Source: CAISIP01 sp963974265
GTDB taxonomy: Bacteria > Pseudomonadota > Gammaproteobacteria > Burkholderiales > Burkholderiaceae_C
Assembly: GCA_963974265.1 (NCBI GenBank)
Contig: CAXBDR010000127.1
Coordinates: 1-12,496 of the forward strand
DNA: 12,496 bases
Reading direction: 5' to 3'
A program made the translations under genes and the position numbers. Below, in pieces: positions 1 to 5,937 of this stretch; within the stretch, counting starts at the first letter, position 1; every line of letters begins with the position of its first letter. The notes under the pieces were generated by a model, which worked only from the letters and a program-made list of their open reading frames with translations, was not told where the DNA came from and ran no database searches.

Positions 1-668
1 TGCTGTGCATCTGCGCACCACCAAGCGATTCGGCATCGACTGTTTCGCCGGTCGCGGCGAAGGTCAGTTCGGGGCCGCCAAGGTACATGAAACCTTGCTC
101 CTTGACGATCACCACTTCGTCACACAGCGCTGGAATGTAGGCCCCGCCAGCCGTGCACGGCCCCAGCACCACGGCGATCTGCTGAATACCCTCGGCCGAC
201 ATGCGCACCTGATTGTTGCAAAAATGCGCCGCCGCTGTCGACCAGCGTGATACAGGGCAGGCGGTGTGCCCAGGCGATCTGCTGCGCCCGCACGTGTTTC
301 TTGCAAGTCATCCCGTAATACGTTCCGCCTTTCACGGTGGCGTCGTTGGCGATGATCATGCAGGGACGGCCTTGCACCAGACCGATACCGGTGATGATGC
401 TGGCCCCGGGCGGGACCCCGTCGTACAAGCCCTCGCCGGCCAGCATCCCGATCTCGAGAAATGGTGAACCCGGGTCGAGCAGCACCTCGACCCGGTCGCG
501 CGGCAGGATCTTGTTACGCGCCAGGTGTTTGTCGCGCGCCTTTTGTGGCCCGCCTGCGATTGCGCCGCGCCGGCGCTGATGCAACCTGGCAATCAACGCC
601 TCATAGGCTACACGGTTGAGTTGGAACTCCGGGTCGGTGGCGGATGTGCGGGTGGCGAGAATGGCCAT
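1..668 (-). pseudogene. Acyl-CoA carboxylase carboxyltransferase (beta) subunit, disrupted and partial
   Basis: The gene starts at ATG 668 and runs off the left edge. Residues 1-149 read as the N-terminal half of a methylcrotonyl-/geranyl-/propionyl-CoA carboxylase carboxyltransferase: ARNKILPRDRVEVLLDPGSPF near 50-70, VKGGTYYGMTCKKHVRAQ near 112-129, and LVDSGGAF at 142-149. Immediately after this the frame breaks. The next frame resumes the family sequence at NQVRMSAEGIQQIAVV and continues through CTAGGAYIPALCDEVV and MYLGGPELTFAATGE to base 1 with no stop. The family normally has about 18 residues between the GGAF and NQ blocks, and these are missing, so a deletion of roughly 50 bp that also shifts the frame best explains it. 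Left alone, frame 1 ends after 182 residues at 120. The intact gene would transfer carboxyl from biotin to an acyl-CoA with an alpha (biotin carboxylase) partner, not seen here. It starts 15 nt after the hydratase stop. A sequencing or assembly error is possible. Confidence 0.85.
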
Positions 669-683
669 GGGTATTGCGCTGCC

Positions 684-1472
684 TCAGTCCTTGAACACCG
701 GCGCTCGGCGCGCCTCGAATGCCGCCAGGCCTTCGCTGACATCGTCATTCATCAATTCGCGGATGACGATGTCTTCCTCAAGCTTCAGGCCATCGGTGAG
801 CGATCGGTCCATGCCTTGTCGCGCCAGCCGCTTCATGGTGGCGATGCCGACGCGGCTGCGCGTCGCGATCTTGGTGCAGTACTCCAACGCGGCATCATGG
901 AGCTTGTCGCCCTCGACCACATAGTTGACCAGACCCCACTGCAATGCGGTCGGCGCGTCGATCCAGCGTGCACTGAAAAACATGTCCAGACCGCGGCGCT
1001 GCCCGACGGCACGCGGGAATCGCTGCGAACCACCCCAACCGGGCACCAGCCCGTACTGCGCATGCTGGTCTCCGATGCGCATGTCGCCGGCCGCGAAGAC
1101 CACGTCGCATGCGAGCATCAGCTCGCTGCCGCCAGCCAATGCGAGGCCCTGGCAGGCCGCCACCACTGGGAGGTCGCTGGTTTCAAGTCGCCGCAGGACG
1201 GTGTGGCCATAACGGATGAAATGGGCGATCTTGGCCGGGTCGCCGCGCAGGGTCTTGACTTCGTCGAGGTCGGCGCCGGTGCAGAAGTGTTTTCCCTGCG
1301 CGCGTATCAGCACCGCCCGCACCGGCGAGCCGGGTTTCTCAAAATCGTTTAGCGCGCCCTCAATGGCCCCGTGCACGGCCATTGAAAGACAGTTGAACTT
1401 GTCGGGCCGCGCCAATTCGATCACACCAACCGCACCGATGCAGTTGACGAGAACGGGCGAATCCGTGCTCAT
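684..1472 (-). CDS. Enoyl-CoA hydratase/isomerase family protein (crotonase fold)
   Basis: A 262-residue crotonase-family protein, the usual length. The oxyanion-hole regions are KHFCTGADL (61-69) and ACQGLALAGGSELMLACD (106-123), followed by YGLVPGWGGSQRFPR (140-154). The first catalytic glutamate of hydratases (Glu144 in rat enoyl-CoA hydratase) is kept as E117. The second (Glu164, 20 residues later) is replaced by H137 in GDQHAQYG. It may therefore be an isomerase, a hydratase with changed chemistry, or another crotonase activity. I chose ATG 1472 because it overlaps the upstream dehydrogenase stop as ATGA (1469-1472). The frame is open further upstream to 1763, but that extension only reads through the dehydrogenase gene and has no crotonase similarity. 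In a liu/atu-type cluster this gene would handle the carboxylated enoyl-CoA, as methylglutaconyl-CoA hydratase does; that role is inferred from context. Confidence 0.9.
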   Translation of the reverse strand: MSTDSPVLVNCIGAVGVIELARPDKFNCLSMAVHGAIEGALNDFEKPGSPVRAVLIRAQGKHFCTGADLDEVKTLRGDPAKIAHFIRYGHTVLRRLETSDLPVVAACQGLALAGGSELMLACDVVFAAGDMRIGDQHAQYGLVPGWGGSQRFPRAVGQRRGLDMFFSARWIDAPTALQWGLVNYVVEGDKLHDAALEYCTKIATRSRVGIATMKRLARQGMDRSLTDGLKLEEDIVIRELMNDDVSEGLAAFEARRAPVFKD

Positions 1473-2635
1473 TTGCGATTCTCCGCCGCGTACTGCACGG
1501 CCATGCGACCCGCGCGTTCGCGCGCGACGATCAGCTTCATCACCTGCGCAGTTCCATCGCCGATTTCCAGCCCCATCACGTCGCGCAATCGCTGCTGATG
1601 CGGCAGATCCTTCGACCAACCGTAGTGACCGAAGGTCAGGATGCATTGGTGGATCGCGTCGAACGCGGTCTTCGGGCCCATCCATTTGACCATCGCAGAC
1701 TCTGCAGTATGGGGTTGCCCTGCGTCGCGCAATGCAAGTCCGTGGTAACACAGCTGACGGCAAGCGGCAAGCAAGGTCTCGAACTCCACGATCGGGAACG
1801 ACACACCCTGGTATTGGACAATTGGCGCGCCCATGGCCTGGCGCTCTTTCATGTACTCCCAGGTTTCATCGATCGATGCCTGGGCAGCGGCGATGCATTG
1901 CAACGCAATCAGGATGCGGCTGAAGTCAAAGCCCTGCATCACCTGGGTAAACCCCTTGCCCTCTTCGCCCATTCGGTTTTCCACCGGCACGCGCACATCG
2001 TCAAAAAACACCGATCCGCGCCCGATGATCTTGCTTCCCACATCGTTGAAACGGGTGCGTTGGATGCCCGGAGAATCCATTGGCACCAGGAACGCACTGA
2101 TGCCGCGCGCCCCTTCGTCCGGCTTGCCGGTGCGCGCGAAAAGCACAATGGCATCGGCCTGGTCGGAAAAACTGATGGATGTCTTTTCGCCCGACAGAAT
2201 GTATGCATTGCCATCGCGGCGCGCCTTGACCTGCAGGTTCGCCGCGTCCGAACCACCACGCGGCTCGGTCAGGCCCAGTCCGATGATGGCTTCACCGGCG
2301 ACCAGCCTGGTGTTCCAGTGCCGTGCCAGTTCAGGGTTGGCGTTGCGGTGGACGATCGCACCCATCAAGGAGCCGAGCAGCTGCAAATAGCTGATATTGA
2401 AATCACCGTAGGCGATCTCCTCCGTGATCAGTCCGGACGTGACACCGCTCAGACCCAGCCCGCCATACTCTTCGGGCAGATCGACACCGATCAGGCCGAG
2501 CGATCCGATCTCCTGCATCAAGGCACGGTCAAACCCCTGGTCCGCCTCGCGCTTCTGATAGTGCGGCTTCAGTTTTTCCCGCGAGAATCGGCGAGCAACG
2601 TCGCGCAAGGCAATCTGGTCTTCGTTGAGTAGCAT
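1469..2635 (-). CDS. Acyl-CoA dehydrogenase, cyclohexanecarboxyl-CoA dehydrogenase-like
   Basis: A 388-residue FAD-dependent acyl-CoA dehydrogenase of normal length. It shows an N-terminal helical domain (LGLIGVDLPEEYGGLGLSG, 46-64), the FAD/substrate motif GLTEPRGGSD (121-130), a middle beta-domain and the C-terminal helical domain. The C-terminal stretch DLPHQQRLRDVMGLEIGDGTAQ (343-364) resembles, from memory, the cyclohexanecarboxyl-CoA dehydrogenase (AliB) group. The usual catalytic base in YEGT is replaced by Asp: G359-D360-G-T. The alternative base position used by isovaleryl-CoA dehydrogenase carries Ser239 (FDFSR). The enzyme would form an alpha,beta-unsaturated acyl-CoA and pass electrons to ETF. 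It is the first gene of the minus-strand operon, with a strong AAGGAGG ribosome site 7 nt before the ATG, and is divergent from the TetR gene. The substrate (alicyclic or branched acyl-CoA) is an inference; dehydrogenase identity is secure. Confidence 0.92.
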   Translation of the reverse strand: MLLNEDQIALRDVARRFSREKLKPHYQKREADQGFDRALMQEIGSLGLIGVDLPEEYGGLGLSGVTSGLITEEIAYGDFNISYLQLLGSLMGAIVHRNANPELARHWNTRLVAGEAIIGLGLTEPRGGSDAANLQVKARRDGNAYILSGEKTSISFSDQADAIVLFARTGKPDEGARGISAFLVPMDSPGIQRTRFNDVGSKIIGRGSVFFDDVRVPVENRMGEEGKGFTQVMQGFDFSRILIALQCIAAAQASIDETWEYMKERQAMGAPIVQYQGVSFPIVEFETLLAACRQLCYHGLALRDAGQPHTAESAMVKWMGPKTAFDAIHQCILTFGHYGWSKDLPHQQRLRDVMGLEIGDGTAQVMKLIVARERAGRMAVQYAAENRK

Positions 2636-2642
2636 GTCTTGG

Positions 2643-2649
2643 CCTCCTT
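2643..2649 (-). promoter_or_regulatory. Ribosome binding site of the first acyl-CoA dehydrogenase
   Basis: Read on the minus strand this is AAGGAGG, a near-consensus Shine-Dalgarno sequence, 7 nt before ATG 2635. It fixes that start and suggests strong translation of the operon's lead gene. Confidence 0.85.
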
Positions 2650-2720
2650 CGTGGTTCCTGGATTGATCAACCGGAGACCTATCAACAAGGCAAGATCCGG
2701 TACCAGCGCTTCGACATCAC

Positions 2721-2730
2721 AGCACGTGCT
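2721..2730. repeat. Perfect 10-bp palindrome AGCACGTGCT
   Basis: A perfect 10-bp palindrome inside the divergent control region, 31 bp to the left of the operator cluster and 86 bp before the dehydrogenase start. It may be a second regulator site. A single short palindrome can also arise by chance. Confidence 0.3.
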
Positions 2731-2753
2731 TGCTCGCGCGGTTAATCTGATGG

Positions 2754-2763
2754 TATCATGATA
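2754..2763. repeat. Perfect 10-bp palindrome TATCATGATA
   Basis: A perfect 10-bp palindrome that overlaps the left edge of the 20-bp operator-like palindrome by two bases. It could be part of a compound operator or overlap a -10 element. Its function is unknown. Confidence 0.4.
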
Positions 2764-2781
2764 ACGAACATACGTTAGTTA
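2762..2781. promoter_or_regulatory. Candidate TetR-family operator
   Basis: The site has 8-bp arms TAACGAAC and GTTAGTTA around the 4-bp centre ATAC. The arms are inverted copies with one mismatch, giving a 20-bp imperfect palindrome of the size and AAC/GTT style common for TetR-family operators. It lies 95 bp before the TetR gene and 126 bp before the divergent dehydrogenase, so the neighbouring TetR protein could control both operons and itself. The pairing of site and regulator is inferred. Confidence 0.6.
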
Positions 2782-2876
2782 GATTTGATATCCAAGCTCT
2801 TGAACTATGCGCCGTACTGGCTACAGCCGCGACTGTTACCATTTTCGGACCATTTCTTACCTAACTGACCATCGAT

Positions 2877-3500
2877 ATGCCTACTAAAACCCGCGAAAAG
2901 CCGACATCCGTCGAAGCCGATACCGCGACACGCCAACGCATCTTGCTGGAGGCAGCTCGCCTCTTTCGACATCACGGCTATGCGGCAACCACGTTGCGCG
3001 AGGTGGCCGATGCGTCGAACATCAAGGCCGGCAGCATTTATTACCATTTCGAGTCCAAGGAACAAATCCTTGGCGAGGTTCTGGACAAGGGGATTCAGGT
3101 CGTTTCCGACGCGGTCCACGAAAGGGTGGAGGCGCTGTCAGAGACCGCAAGCGCCCGGGACCGCCTTTCCGCAGCGATCGAGGGCCATTTGTGGGGGTTG
3201 CTGCACCACGGCGATTTCACCTCAGCCAATATCCGAATCTACGGTCAAGTCCCCACCGCGGCCAAAACCCGCCATCGCCTGGTGCGCCGCGCCTATGCTG
3301 ACTACTGGGACGGACTGCTTGAAGATGCGCTCGCGCGCGGTGAACTTCGCCCGGATGCCAACCCCACCGTCATCCGACTATTCGTGATCGGCGCGTTGAA
3401 CTGGACCGTCGAGTGGTACAACCCGCAAAAGGGCTCGTTTCAGGACTTCGTCAAACAGGTAACGGCGATTGTCTTCGACGGCACCTTCCGCCGTGAATAG
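2877..3500 (+). CDS. TetR/AcrR-family transcriptional regulator
   Basis: A 207-residue one-component regulator. Residues 18-65 form the TetR DNA-binding domain: RQRILLEAARLFRHHGYAATTLREVADASNIKAGSIYYHFESKEQIL, with the helix-turn-helix at about 38-58 and the signature SIYYHFESKE. Residues 70-200 are an all-helical ligand and dimer domain ending in GALNWTVEWYNPQKGSF, a C-terminal style seen in TetR regulators of lipid, steroid and acyl-CoA catabolism such as KstR2. By analogy the likely ligand is an acyl-CoA intermediate (inference). The start at 2877 has no clear ribosome site, but the protein start fits the family. The MaoC gene follows after only 6 nt, so the regulator is probably co-transcribed with it. 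The palindrome at 2762-2781 is the natural candidate operator. Confidence 0.93.
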   Translation: MPTKTREKPTSVEADTATRQRILLEAARLFRHHGYAATTLREVADASNIKAGSIYYHFESKEQILGEVLDKGIQVVSDAVHERVEALSETASARDRLSAAIEGHLWGLLHHGDFTSANIRIYGQVPTAAKTRHRLVRRAYADYWDGLLEDALARGELRPDANPTVIRLFVIGALNWTVEWYNPQKGSFQDFVKQVTAIVFDGTFRRE

Positions 3501-3506
3501 CGCCAC

Positions 3507-4013
3507 ATGACGGTCAAGACTGGCTGGGAAGGTCGCTTCTACGAAGACTTTCATGTTGGCGACGAATACCGGCATCCGCTTGGCCGTACCGTCACGCAGC
3601 AAGACAATATCTGGTTCACGCTATTGACCCAGAATGTGGCCGCCGTGCATTTCGATGCGCATTACGCGGCCAAAACCGAATTCGCCCGCCCTCTTGTCAA
3701 CTCCTGCCTGACCATCTCGCTTGTCACCGGGCAATCGGTGATCGACGTGTCATACAACGTATTTGCCAATCTCGGCTGGGATGAGGTTCGTCTGCCCAAG
3801 CCGGTGTTTGAAGGCGACACGATCTATTCGCGCTCGAAGGTACTTGATACGCGTGAGTCAAAATCGCACGCCAACGTCGGCGTGGTGACGGTCAAGACCG
3901 AAGGATTCAACCAAGATGGAGGGGTGGTGTGTACCTTCAAGCGTACTTTGCTTGTATACAAACGCGCGGGTGCGCCGAACCGCGCGCCGCCAGTCCCCGG
4001 CACACCTTTCTGA
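3507..4013 (+). CDS. MaoC-family hotdog-fold (de)hydratase
   Basis: A 168-residue single hotdog protein of the MaoC group that includes mesaconyl-CoA hydratases and beta-methylmalyl-CoA dehydratases. The opening GRFYEDFHVGDEYRHPLGRTVTQQDNIWFTLLT (9-41) and the central NLGWDEVRLPKPVFEGDTIY region are typical. The catalytic segment is N43-V-A-A-V-H48-F-D. His is in place, and the Asp of PhaJ-type hydratases is Asn, as is usual in this subgroup, but the commonly seen N-P before the last two residues is Ala-Ala. It would add water to, or remove it from, an enoyl-CoA in the cytoplasm. It sits 6 nt after the TetR stop, and a 179-bp gap separates it from the next gene. The exact substrate cannot be read from the sequence. 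Confidence 0.9.
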   Translation: MTVKTGWEGRFYEDFHVGDEYRHPLGRTVTQQDNIWFTLLTQNVAAVHFDAHYAAKTEFARPLVNSCLTISLVTGQSVIDVSYNVFANLGWDEVRLPKPVFEGDTIYSRSKVLDTRESKSHANVGVVTVKTEGFNQDGGVVCTFKRTLLVYKRAGAPNRAPPVPGTPF

Positions 4014-4192
4014 TGTCAGGTCGGGGCCGGACTTGGTGCAGCTGAAATCACACGATCACGTCGGACACTGCGGCCTGATCGCTGCATCTGGCGAAGACTT
4101 CCAATGCGCTGGCCGATGGACGGCGGCGGGATGCCTGGCCTGGCCGATCATCTTGCCGCCATTGCGAAGCGAAATCATGGCGAGGCGAACTG
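4014..4192 (+). other. Gap between MaoC and SDR genes, possible gene remnant
   Basis: These 179 bp are unusually long for this tightly packed operon and keep coding-like base composition. One plus-strand frame (codons starting at 4021) is open to 4200 and reads LIAASGEDFQCAGRW near 4075-4119. This faintly recalls the crotonase segment of the form LTGAGEDFCAGR, with an extra residue. No start codon with a ribosome site and no other family features are present. I see no convincing promoter or hairpin. It is either ordinary spacer or a badly eroded enoyl-CoA hydratase fragment. Confidence 0.25.
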
Positions 4193-5053
4193 ATGAGTGA
4201 ACTCGGATTCGGTATGGACGACGAAGCATTGGCCCGGTTGCCGCGCGTGTTCGAGGGCGGGCTTTTCGACGGCCAGGTGGTGATGGTATCGGGCGCCGGC
4301 AGCGGCATTGGAAAAGCCATCGCTTTCCTTTACGCGCGCCTGGGTGCCAGACTGGTGATCTGTGGTCGCGACCGCGCCAAACTCGAGGCCTGCGAGCCCT
4401 GGTTGCGCAAGCTTGGAAGTCCCGATGTTCTGGTGCAACCGACGAACATCCGAGAACCGGACGCCGTCGATGCCCTGCTGGATGCCACCTACAGCCGATT
4501 CGGCCGACTGGATGTACAGGTCAACAACGCAGGTGGACAGTTCCCGAAAGCCGCGCTTGACATCAGTGTCAAAGGCTGGAAGGCCGTGATCGACAACAAT
4601 CTCAACGGTACCTGGTACATGATGCAGGCGGCTGCCAGGCGCTGGCGCGACACCGGCACTCCAGGCAGCATCGTCAACATCGTGGTCACGTTCCAGCGCG
4701 GCTTTCCCGGGGTTGCGCACACCTGTGCGGCACGCGCCGCAGTCGCCTACCTGTCCAAGACGGTGGCTGTCGAATGGGCACCTGACGGCATTCGTGTCAA
4801 CTGTGTCGCTCCAGGTGTCATTGAAAGCAGCGGCATCAAGCAATACTCGCCCGAGGCCCGGCAGCACTTTGCGCGCGGCAACCCGATGCTGCGCGCCGGC
4901 AATGTGCAGGACATCGCCCACGCAGTGGTCTATCTCACCGGGCCCAGCGGCCAGTTCGTCACAGGCGAGCTGCTCAACGTGGATGGCGGGGGATTATTGT
5001 GGGGCGAACTGTGGACGATCCCCAAGCCCGATTACTTCAAGGCCCCGCCATGA
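4193..5053 (+). CDS. SDR-family enoyl-CoA/dienoyl-CoA reductase-like oxidoreductase (copy 1)
   Basis: A 286-residue short-chain dehydrogenase/reductase. It has a Rossmann glycine motif SGAGSGIG (33-40), NNAGG (111-115), N-L-N-G-T-W-Y-M-M-Q (136-145), and a C-terminal NVDGG (262-266). At the usual YxxxK site it reads HTCAARAAV (176-184), so Tyr is Thr177 and Lys is Arg181. This matches the style of peroxisomal trans-2-enoyl-CoA reductase (HSGAARAGV in human PECR, from memory) rather than classical SDRs. It should use NAD(P)H, probably NADPH, to reduce an unsaturated acyl-CoA. A GAGG-like ribosome site lies just before ATG 4193. Its last four bases overlap the next gene as ATGA (5050-5053), showing translational coupling to its paralogue. 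An acyl-CoA-linked alcohol dehydrogenase role cannot be excluded. Confidence 0.9.
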   Translation: MSELGFGMDDEALARLPRVFEGGLFDGQVVMVSGAGSGIGKAIAFLYARLGARLVICGRDRAKLEACEPWLRKLGSPDVLVQPTNIREPDAVDALLDATYSRFGRLDVQVNNAGGQFPKAALDISVKGWKAVIDNNLNGTWYMMQAAARRWRDTGTPGSIVNIVVTFQRGFPGVAHTCAARAAVAYLSKTVAVEWAPDGIRVNCVAPGVIESSGIKQYSPEARQHFARGNPMLRAGNVQDIAHAVVYLTGPSGQFVTGELLNVDGGGLLWGELWTIPKPDYFKAPP

Positions 5054-5928
5054 ATTCAACTGCGACGGAGCGGCCCAAGTTCGGCCCCGGCGACGAAGCG
5101 CTCGCGACACTACCCACCGTTTATCGCGACGACCTGTTCGCCGGCAAAGTGGTGCTGGTATCGGGTGCTGGCAGTGGCATCGGAAAAGCCATCGCCTTCC
5201 TCTACGCCCGCCTGGGCGCGACACTTGTGATCTGCGGACGCAAGGCGGACAAATTGGAAGACTGTGCCGAAAAGCTGCGCATGTTGTCCGGCCGCGATGT
5301 GTACTGGCACCCGATGACGATCCGTGACCCGGAGCAGGTCGATGCCCTGCTGAGCGCCGTCTGGGACCGCCACGGGAGCATCGACATCCTGGTCAACAAC
5401 GCCGGCGGGCAGTTTGCCGCGCACGCGATGGATTTCACCCACAAGGGCTGGAATGCCGTCATCGACACCAACCTCAACGGCACCTGGTACATGATGCAGG
5501 GCTCCGCGCGGCGCTGGGTACAGCAGGGAAAACGCGACGGCAACATCGTCACCATCGCCGCCGCGGTCGATCGCGGTCTGCCCGGAATGGCCCATACCGC
5601 GGCCTCGCGGGCCGGCGTCATTGCACTGACGAAGACATTGGCCGTCGAATGGGCTGAGCATGGAATTCGGTTGAACTGCATCGGTGCCGGCGCGATCGAG
5701 AGCAACGGATTCAACAACTACAAGCCCGAAAACGTGGCAGGCCTGTTTCGCACCAACCCGATGCTGCGTGCAGGCGACGTGCAGGATGTCGCCGAAGCCG
5801 TTGTCTACCTGACCGCGCCGTCGGGCAAGTACATCACCGGAGAGACCATCAACATCGACGGCGGAATGGTGTTGTGGGGTGAATTCTGGCCCGCCGGCAT
5901 GCCGGAATACTTTCGGCCGCCGGCGTGA
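5050..5928 (+). CDS. SDR-family enoyl-CoA/dienoyl-CoA reductase-like oxidoreductase (copy 2)
   Basis: A 292-residue paralogue of the preceding gene, roughly 60% identical by eye over the full length. The shared blocks include FG..DEALA.LP near the N terminus, SGAGSGIGKAIAFLYARLGA (38-57), VNNAGGQF (115-122), NGTWYMMQ (143-150) and NPMLRAG (236-242). The active-site region reads AHTAASRAGV (181-190), again without YxxxK (Thr183, Arg187). I start it at ATG 5050, inside the ATGA overlap with copy 1. The frame extends upstream to 4999, but those 17 residues lie in copy 1 and do not match the family. The two copies may form a heteromer or act on successive or isomeric unsaturated CoA esters; this is inference. 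The gene ends 9 bp before the stop of the convergent racemase. Confidence 0.9.
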   Translation: MNSTATERPKFGPGDEALATLPTVYRDDLFAGKVVLVSGAGSGIGKAIAFLYARLGATLVICGRKADKLEDCAEKLRMLSGRDVYWHPMTIRDPEQVDALLSAVWDRHGSIDILVNNAGGQFAAHAMDFTHKGWNAVIDTNLNGTWYMMQGSARRWVQQGKRDGNIVTIAAAVDRGLPGMAHTAASRAGVIALTKTLAVEWAEHGIRLNCIGAGAIESNGFNNYKPENVAGLFRTNPMLRAGDVQDVAEAVVYLTAPSGKYITGETINIDGGMVLWGEFWPAGMPEYFRPPA

Positions 5929-5937
5929 CCGCGCCTT

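Larger units (their letters stand above)
2636..2876. promoter_or_regulatory. Divergent control region between dehydrogenase operon and TetR operon
   Basis: This 241-bp gap separates the minus-strand dehydrogenase start (2635) from the plus-strand TetR start (2877) and is visibly more AT-rich around 2740-2810 than its surroundings. It holds three palindromes: AGCACGTGCT (2721-2730), TATCATGATA (2754-2763) and a 20-bp imperfect one (2762-2781). Promoters for both directions are expected here. I see a TTGATA hexamer at 2785-2790 on the plus strand but no convincing -10 at 17 bp, and no clear sigma-70 pair on the minus strand. No small gene is supported in it. Confidence 0.7.

Noticed and set aside
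525..1352. Plus-strand open frame of 275 codons opposite the crotonase and carboxylase genes
   Set aside because: It spans two clear minus-strand genes and their junction, and it shows no family motif.
1473..1763. N-terminal extension of the crotonase up to 1763
   Set aside because: The extra 97 residues read through the dehydrogenase gene in another frame. ATG 1472 in an ATGA overlap is the natural start.
1598..2632. Long plus-strand open frame of 344 codons opposite the first acyl-CoA dehydrogenase
   Set aside because: It mirrors the dehydrogenase codon for codon, its protein has no recognisable family features, and it has no ribosome site. High GC content produces such antisense frames.
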